DNA of 29,904 nt from assembly GCA_001953115.1 (NCBI GenBank), contig LSSL01007634.1, positions 1 to 29,904 on the forward strand, in the 5' to 3' direction. The notes under the pieces are model-generated. The model was not told the origin of the DNA and searched no databases. It saw nothing but the letters and a program-made list of their open reading frames with translations. The DNA comes from Smittium mucronatum. Its lineage: Eukaryota; Kickxellomycota; Harpellomycetes; Harpellales; Legeriomycetaceae. Positions 22,801 to 29,904 of the stretch are shown here, piece after piece; the stretch's first letter is position 1, and each line of letters begins with the position of its first letter. The translations under genes were made by a program, and so were the position numbers.

Positions 22801-25800
22801 TGTAAATACGATAATATAAAATAATAATAAGAATTTAATTATATTCAAAAATAGATAAATATTTTCAATTAAGCAGTTTTAATGAATTAATTCTTATAAA
22901 AAAGCTTATATTAAAGATTTTTTGGATTTTTTTAACGAAAATAATTTTCTTGGCATAATTTTATATTTAAGGTATATAATGTGAATACTCTTTTGATATA
23001 TTAATAATAAACCAAATTTAGAAAAAATAATTTTGATAATAAATTTATTTTTTCCATATACTGGTTCTGTTTTTTTTTTATATTACCTCAAACTTACGAA
23101 AAATATTATTTAAATAATATAAGAATTTGAATTTTTTAAAATTATTTAGATTTGTTTTATATTGTAAAAATTTTTAATATTAATTTTTGTTAAAAAATAA
23201 ATTACTTTCAAAAATTAAACTATAAATCCCTATTCAAATAGCTATCCTCATACCAATAATTTTTTTTTCCAGCAAAAAAAATTTTAAGTTCAGGATGTCT
23301 TTTAGTATCTTTTAATTTAAAGTAAAATGTCTTTCATAAAGTTTCATAATAGAATCTATTATTAATTCCATAAGATTTCACTATTCTTTTTAAATGATTT
23401 ATTTTACATTTAGAAATATCAATTATAAAATTTTAATGCTCAAATATTTTTGTTGTAACTGAATTAATTAGGGAATACTCAGCGGTATGACATCGAGATG
23501 CATTTCACAAAACACAAACTAAACTAAATTTAAATCATAAAATATCCAAAAAAAAATAGCAAAAATAACTGAGCTAATGAAATAAAAAAATTTATCTATA
23601 TGAGATTTTTTTTTCTTAATTATAATCCATAAATATACAAGATTTTTAGATTATTCCCGTCGATAAAATTCAAAACCAGTATGAATTTAAAAAATAAAAA
23701 GAGAATTTCAAGCTCTCAAAGAATATCTAAAAATGTTTCAAAACTAAAAATATACTATTTTTATTGAAACTGAGATTTATTTTCATATATATTTCACTAT
23801 TAAGATAACTTATTGAATTGAATGACAAATTTAGCCTACTGATTATTAAGGATAGTTAGAAAATTTTAATAAAACTTATACCTATGAAAATTTATATTTT
23901 GAATTTTCTAAAAGAATTTTGATTAATAATATTAAATAAAAATTGTACCTAATCATTTATAATTAGTTTTTTATGATAAAATTTTATTTATTCCATTTAT
24001 AAAAAACTAATTTTTATTTTAAATAGAATGTTGGATGAATTTATTAATTTCGAAAGATGATATTAAGAAGAAAACTGAGTACCAATTATAATAATATATT
24101 ATACTAATTGAAATTTTGTAATTATTTTTTGCTCAACTTTAATAGATATAATCTATATGTATTTATATTTTTTTTAAAAAAATCCCAAGCTTCCTTAAAA
24201 ATATTCTTATGGAAAAGCTAATTATATATTCATATAAAATATTTATAATAAAAGATTATATGTAGTTTAATAACATCCAAAAGATTGATAATATTTAATA
24301 AAGAAAAAGATTAAATTGAGTTTAATTTTAATTAATTATATATATATGTCTTAATAACCTGGATAAAGACATAAAACTACCGAATTATTATTTTTTTTTT
24401 AAAAAAAATTGATAAATAGTTAAAAAAAGTTTTAATAATGTTTCTTAATCTTTAAATATGCTATTTTTTTGTTAAAATTATCTATCAATCTTATAATTTA
24501 TTTTAGAATTCATATTTTATCAGTTTATTTTTTTATTTATAATATTATAATAAAAAATAACAATTCGATTCAATATATAATTTTTTTTTAAATTTACTCC
24601 CATATTAACTGCAACAAAATTCCCATTGTTTATTATTATATTTAAAGTAAAATTTTTCATTAGTTTAATATAATTATATAACTATTCTTAGATCATTTTT
24701 TCAAAACTAAATGCAATTAGAAGTTCAAATAAAACCGAAAATAATACCAAATTAATCAAAATTAATACGATTTTATAATTTTAAACATAAATAATATAAG
24801 TTTTGATTCACCAAGAATTATGATTTCAAGTTGCGCTGAGAAAAAATCAAAAAATAATATCAAAAAATTCAATAAATCTATAATTGTAAAATTTTACAGG
24901 AAAAATCAGTTATAAATGGTAATAGTTTTTAGTTAATTATTATTTTTTTTATAATACTGATAAATAATATTATTTAGTCAAATAATTTGAGAAATGAATT
25001 TATAGATGATTTTAATATGTGAATTATGTAAATGAAAATTTTTGATATTTTAAAAGATCAGTTGAACAATACGTATCATTTAACATATTAACATATTGAT
25101 TTTCAATTTTTTTATTAAATACAGTTCATCAATTTTTTTTAAATAATCAGTAAATTAATCAATTTATGTAAAAATTTGAATCAGATATGTATTTTAATTT
25201 TATCAATATTTACTTATCAAAAATTTGAGGAATATACTACCAAATGCACATATCTAAACAATATAAAATTAATAAAGTTAATTAAAATTACCTTCTATTT
25301 ATAAATGAAAATAAAATTAAAAGCTTTTTTATTTATATTTTTGCTTATAGGAAGAATTTAAAATTGTAAAGTTAATTAGTGATCTGATAATTTTTTTGAT
25401 TCGATTAAATTTAAATCATTATAATAATTTTATAATAACAATTAGCGAAATAATCTAAAAATTAATAAAAATATAAAAAAAGTTAATATTAATTTATAAA
25501 AATATAAAAATATACAAATTTAATTGTTTAATTATATTTTTACATCATTAAGATTTAAACTTTTTTTATTCGAAAAAATATTCTTTTATCAACCCAGCCT
25601 AAATATTTTCTGAAATCAGAAATTAAGCTATACAATTTTATTTTTCACAAATATATTACATCTATTTGGAATTTACTTAATAAATACCTCATCGAGCTCA
25701 TATATAATAAAAAGCTGTATTTTTATTTCTTATTGGTACTTGAAAATTTTGAATAAATTAAATGGTACTATATGAGTTCGATTTCCGAAAAAATTTAATT

Positions 25801-26315
25801 ATATATTTTATAATCGAAAATAAATAAGAATTTAAATCTTTCAAAATGATTTTCGATTAATAAATAAATTATTGGAGTTTTTCTGATACTTTTTACATTT
25901 AACAAAGAATTAAAAACAACACGCACACTTATAAATTCTATACTAACCAAATAATCCTTTTTCGATGGCCTAATATTTAATATTGATTAAATAATACGAA
26001 AAATATACATAAAAAATACAAAAAGTGCTGTGAGAATTAGACTAGATAATTTTAATAGATATTTATGCTGGTATGGTTGATAAACATCTCGGTTTTATTA
26101 ATTGGATTTGAATTTTTAAATTTTATAAAAAGTTAGATCTGTTTCAAGATCAAAAATAAAAATTATATTGGTGTGCTAGCAAAAACCACGAGTCTTTGCT
26201 TTATTTACAAAAACTCTAGCTTTTTAGTAATGCGTTTATTTTAAGTTTGGTATATGAGTAAAAAACGAATCAGTTTAAAAAAAATTTTGAAATGAAAAAT
26301 TCCAAACCTTTTAAT

Positions 26316-26350
26316 ATATCTATAAATATCTATAAATATCTATAAATATT
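26316..26350 (+). repeat. Tandem 10-bp repeat
   Basis: About three and a half copies of TATAAATATC. Confidence 0.85.
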
Positions 26351-27283
26351 TAAATTTATTACTAAAAAAAAGTCATTTAATCCTATAAATTTTAGAAATA
26401 TAAAAAAACTGGGCAAAATAATAAAAATTATTTTTTACAAATATCAAAGTCTATTAAGATTAAATGAAGGTGTAATACAGGTTCTGAACAAAAATAATAT
26501 TAATATACATAAGTCAAATAAAAATTTTTTAATCAAATTACGCTTTATAAATTAAATATAAATTTTTTTTCATACTAAAATTTTATGGTTAATAATTTAA
26601 TGTATAATATTTATTCGATAAAAAAGATAGATAAAATGTTAAAATATGATTTCAAGTCAATAAATTTATTTAAAATACACACTAATTTCACTTGAAAAAT
26701 CAAAATTTCCTGCTTTTTTTGAAAAAAAATAAAATTGGCAATTGATTTTAATTATCACCTTAATTTAAGATAAATAAGTACATTTTTCTAAATAAAATTT
26801 AGAGAAATTAAGGTTAAATCAAAAAAATTAAATGTAATTTTGGGAAATTTTCATTAATTATAATACAAGTAAAACTATTTTTAAAATATGTAACTTTTCT
26901 TTGAAGAAAAGTGAATTCAATTTGGGGAAAGTGAAGCTTAATACAAAATAGCGCAGCCAATTGCAGTCATCTTAATATTAAATTGAGAAAAAGTGAACTA
27001 ATATTTGGGTGGGGGGGAATCCCCCTTAATAATCCTGGATTTAGTTATGTTTCCATAATGAGGATATTGAAAAAAGTGCTTTAATTTGTTAAAATGGAGA
27101 TATTTTATAATTATTAAATTTTTGTTATGTGAAAATAATTTTGACCCCTGAATATTTTAAAATCGCCAATTGAAAAATGGGCTTTTAACTTTTTTTCAAC
27201 CCTAGAAACAAAAGAGGGAAAAATTACACACTTGACAGAATGAAAAATAATTTTAACAAATTTTTTTTAGTATTTATAAAAAA

Positions 27284-27449
27284 AATACCCGTGAATATTT
27301 ACAAAAATAGCAAAAAATTTATGATAGAAAATTGCTTTTGGGTGCTGAATTGGATAATATGTGGGAAAAATGCATGTGAATATTTATAAAAATAGCAACA
27401 CATTTTAAATAGAAAATTTCTTTTAGGAAATGAATTGAATAATATGGGG
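27284..27449 (+). repeat. Two ~85-bp subterminal direct repeats
   Basis: The unit contains GTGAATATTTA, AAAAATAGCAA, AGAAAATT.CTTTT, TGAATT and GATAATATG or GAATAATATG. The copies start near 27284 and 27368, spaced 85 bases apart. A third, more diverged copy (CTGAATATTTTAAAAT then GGGCTTTTA) lies at about 27144-27190. The second copy and part of the first lie in the inverted arm. Confidence 0.7.
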
Positions 27450-27582
27450 AGGTTTTTTTTATGAAACTCGATTGATTTTTTGAAAGTGGATTTTGTACTT
27501 AAAAGTCTGATTAATTTAATATTTTGAAAAAAACGTAACTTGCGTAAAATATTCCTTTTACAAGAAAGTTAAAATTATTGAA
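27328..27582 (+). repeat. Left 255-bp inverted arm
   Basis: This pairs with 29650-29904, with 253 of 255 positions matching by eye. Differences are near 27419 (T against G) and 27437 (G against T). The match stops sharply after AAAATTATTGAA at 27582. Confidence 0.92.
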
Positions 27583-27747
27583 TTTTAAAAATTTATTTTG
27601 CAATATTTTAAAGGATTGTTCAAAAATGGAAAGATCATATGATTTTTAATTAAATTAAGAGCTAATTATGCCTTAAAAGGAATATTCTTAATCTGAATAT
27701 TATTTTAGCGATTAGAGTAGACGTGACTATTGAGATTTGTAGAAATT

Positions 27748-28413
27748 TTAGAAGCTATTTTTAGAAGCAGTTTCTCTATACCAGTTAGAATGGTATAAGT
27801 CATCGATACTAAACTTTTGTTGAGTAGCCGAAAGAGAAGCAACGCTGAGTGCATTATGGCTAGCATACTCTGCGCCCTCATCCAGCAGAGAATTTAGGGC
27901 AAGTATTGCTCCCTTACTCCGCCTATCCACACTTCTCCCATTACTCTCTGTACTGACAACACTAATTTTTTGTACAATCCTCACGGTAGGAATAACAGGC
28001 GAGAATTACACCTGGGGGTTGGGGCTGGAACTCAACGAAAGTCCCAGAAAATAAGACACAAGGTCTTCCATAACCGGTTCACCTGCCAAATTGAACGATG
28101 GGTCTAAGTCTTCACTTAACTTAAGGGCGTCAATAGAAATCTATGCCAAAACATCGCTATCCTTATCTTCCGCTACCTCTCGTCAAGTGTCTACCTCCGG
28201 GGCAAACCCATAAGAGTAAGCACAGGACTCGACCAAATTATGGTTACACATAACCATGCCCATAGCACTATCAAAGCTAATGCCTTCACTAAACGAAATA
28301 TACTAACTAAATACAACCGGACTTACGGGTAATGTTCCCAATCCACGAAAGAATATAAACTAGAAAATAAACACGACTAAACCAACTACGGGTAAAACGA
28401 AAACGAACAACAT
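27748..28413 (-). pseudogene. Unrecognised broken gene in a GC-richer block
   Basis: Read right to left from an ATG at 28411-28413, one frame runs 222 codons with no shift but five stops: TAG 28360, TAG 28303, TGA 28183, TAG 28141, TAA 28006 (plus-strand left coordinates). It ends at TAA 27748. The last 78 codons are open. The first residues, MLFVFVLPVVGLVVFIF, resemble a signal peptide or membrane anchor. The rest is rich in Ser, Asp, Glu and Leu, unlike chance AT-rich frames, for example LLDEGAEYASHNALSVASL. I do not recognise the family. The other frames of this block hold more stops. It may be the cargo or second gene of the surrounding element. Confidence 0.4.
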
Positions 28414-28957
28414 AAAAATTAATTAAATTCAAAATGAGTTAAAAACTAATTACCTATAAAACTAAGTTATAAAGTGACTATAAAAATCCTTGAGCGTGCT
28501 AAAACTCGCAGACTATAAAGGAGGCGTAGCTTCACCTAAGATGAAAATGCTCGTTAAAACTTTAATATTAATCCAATAGTCTCATTTATTTCGGCCTCAT
28601 TTATCCTACTCCCACTCTATTTGGATGCTCATCTCATCAGGCCCCCTATGTCGAGAGCTCTAACCTATAAAAATTATTTTTTATCTCAGAATTTATTTCC
28701 ACCAAGACGTTTTCAATTGAGTTAAGCATTATAGATTAGTGTTTTAAATAAAGAAATTCTGCTCTATGGTAAGTAAATATAACATCATCAAATTTTCCAT
28801 ATAATATAGAGTTATCTCATATGATAAAAAAGTTAATTTGGGATATTATATTAGATTTGGCATACAGAAAAAGCCCTCCAACCTAATCTTGAAATTTTTG
28901 CATTATAATTTTTTTTCCATCCTTAAAATTGCATTACAGAAAAATTAAATCCTCCAA
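28414..28957. other. Interior of the inverted-arm element without clear coding
   Basis: The composition is mixed, GC-richer up to about 28670 and AT-rich after it. No frame on either strand stays open long enough to support. It may be degraded coding sequence linking the flanking minus-strand pieces. Confidence 0.4.
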
Positions 28958-29233
28958 TCATGTAAACTTTCGAAACCTTAGTTTTTTTAATCTTAATAAC
29001 TGCCCTATAGCCTCTATTGGAGGGAGTCTATCTTCTTCAAATAAAAGAATTAATTCCCTTTCATTAATAAAAATAAAAATTTTCCCGGAGCTTGAATAAT
29101 CAGGGAAACTTTTACGTATATTTAAGTTTGTCCTTATTAATCTAGGTATATTCTTAAGTAGGCTTGGGGTGGTTCCTCTTAACAGTGAATTTTTTTTAAT
29201 TCTAATATTCTTCCTATTTTTTAGTACAAATCC
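28958..29233 (-). pseudogene. Unrecognised open frame without start codon
   Basis: Ninety-one codons are open between a TAA at 29234-29236 and a TGA at 28958-28960, with no ATG. The product is basic at first (KNIRIKKNSLLRG) and later has INERELILLFEEDRLPPIEAI, a protein-like alternation of charged and hydrophobic residues. After the TGA the frame stays open only briefly. It could be an internal part of the element's transposase, joined to 29311-29529 by a frame shift. No family is recognised. Confidence 0.35.
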
Positions 29234-29310
29234 TTACATTGTGCTCTACAAAAATAAACTTAGCATATTATTTTAGAATATACAGAGTATTTTTTCTAAT
29301 TTATGAATTA

Positions 29311-29529
29311 ATTTTTTGAATATGTTTCATTTAATTTATTATATCTAGCTCTAAATCTACTGACTGTAGATGTACATACTTTTTTTGACAGAATTCAAAC
29401 ATATGCAGTCGAGGATGGTGGGAAATGAGCGGATATTAGATAGTATAAATTTTTTCCATTTTCTGCAGAATATATCGCAGATTCCCTAACATAAATAGGA
29501 TTTTTAATCAAATATCCCGTATAATTACA
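29311..29529 (-). pseudogene. Unrecognised frame, possible N-terminal part
   Basis: Seventy-three codons lie between stops at 29530-29532 and 29308-29310, with one internal TGA at 29395-29397. It contains YVRESAIYSAENGKNLYYLI, SAHFPPSSTAYV and, after the TGA, TVSRFRARYNKLN. This looks more protein-like than background. It lies on the same strand as, and upstream of, 28958-29233 in a different frame. There is no known domain. Confidence 0.3.
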
Positions 29530-29649
29530 CTATTATTTATACCTAAATCCTAGATGATTGAATTTTAAGAAATAATTGAAATCCGAAGCAATAGTTACTG
29601 TTTGATAAATATTTATATAAATAAAGAAATCAATTATAATTATAATAAC

Positions 29650-29904
29650 TTCAATAATTTTAACTTTCTTGTAAAAGGAATATTTTACGCAAGTTACGTT
29701 TTTTTCAAAATATTAAATTAATCAGACTTTTAAGTACAAAATCCACTTTCAAAAAATCAATCGAGTTTCATAAAAAAAACCTCCCCATATTATTAAATTC
29801 ATTTCCTAAAAGCAATTTTCTATTTAAAATGTGTTGCTATTTTTATAAATATTCACATGCATTTTTCCCACATATTATCCAATTCAGCACCCAAAAGCAA
29901 TTTT
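29650..29904 (-). repeat. Right 255-bp inverted arm, truncated by the window
   Basis: This is the inverted copy of 27328-27582. It is still matching at the last base of the window, so it continues beyond. Confidence 0.92.

Larger units (their letters stand above)
14368..26880. other. AT desert without genes
   Basis: Over 12 kb of extremely AT-rich sequence, most extreme from about 16.9 to 26.9 kb. No frame on either strand reaches 60 codons, and I see no RNA gene. It holds only homopolymers, small microsatellites, a short direct repeat (ATATTGATAAATTGAA at 18143 and 18205) and many short hairpins expected by composition. This could be ordinary intergenic DNA or TE remains decayed beyond recognition. 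Confidence 0.7.
27328..29904. mobile_element. Element with near-identical inverted arms, cut by window end
   Basis: 27328-27582 matches the reverse complement of 29650-29904 with only two mismatches seen and no gaps. The right arm runs into the window edge, so the true arms are longer and the left end lies somewhere before 27328. Between the arms are 2.07 kb with three broken minus-strand frames. The arm identity points to a recent insertion or to arm-to-arm gene conversion, in contrast to the decayed interior. Large TIRs with subterminal repeats fit a non-autonomous DNA transposon; the family is unknown. Confidence 0.7.

Noticed and set aside
25684..25790. GTTCGATTTCC resembling a tRNA B box, with a short inverted repeat around it
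   Set aside because: No A box, acceptor stem or cloverleaf can be drawn; the inverted match is only about 14 bases.
27007..27025. GGGTGGGGGGGAATCCCCC as a strong hairpin or terminator
   Set aside because: The stem of five G-C pairs around AAT has a loop of only three bases, and no gene ends here; kept only as part of the G-run observation.
28588..28640. CTGATGAG followed by GAAA on the minus strand, as in a hammerhead ribozyme core
   Set aside because: The bases after CTGATGA and before GAAA do not form stem II, and no pairing stems I and III are visible, so the match is probably chance.

Overview
This window comes from a very AT-rich, gene-poor eukaryotic genome. I found no intact gene, tRNA or rRNA. 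Everything recognisable is transposable-element material at different stages of decay, set in a long AT desert. The best clue to the organism is a DIRS-type retrotransposon relic (about 6.05-10.32 kb). Its Gag-like and reverse-transcriptase regions look most like elements I know from early-diverging (Mucoromycota-type) fungi. With the extreme AT bias, this suggests an AT-rich early-diverging fungus or a large-genome microsporidian relative, but the lineage is an inference with low certainty.

Layout. (1) 1-1144: a 1.14-kb element with imperfect ~178-bp terminal inverted repeats (TIRs) starting CCCTTTC and a TTAA directly after its right end, like a non-autonomous piggyBac-type element. (2) 1481-1739: a 259-bp MITE flanked by AGTT. 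(3) 1806-5714: a 3.9-kb DNA transposon whose TIRs resemble those of the MITE. It holds a 21-23-bp tandem array and, on the minus strand, a degraded DDE-like transposase (3834-5340). (4) 6046-10317: a DIRS element with Gag-like, RT-RNase H and tyrosine-recombinase relics, inverted terminal repeats, a right-hand extension and an internal complementary region that reads as the reverse complement of the circle junction. (5) 10318-27000: AT-rich DNA with small repeats, one GC-richer island at 14.0-14.2 kb, and long G or C homopolymers. (6) 27328-29904: two almost identical 255-bp inverted arms, the right one cut by the window edge, enclosing 2.07 kb with three broken minus-strand reading frames that I cannot name.

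How the parts fit. The 3.9-kb element could have supplied transposase for the small MITE: they share a TIR pattern and each has a candidate 4-bp target duplication. The DIRS parts form one replication unit: RT-RNase H copies the RNA, the internal complementary region would splint the ends into a circle, and the recombinase would integrate it. None of these proteins is intact here, so these copies should be inactive unless helped in trans.
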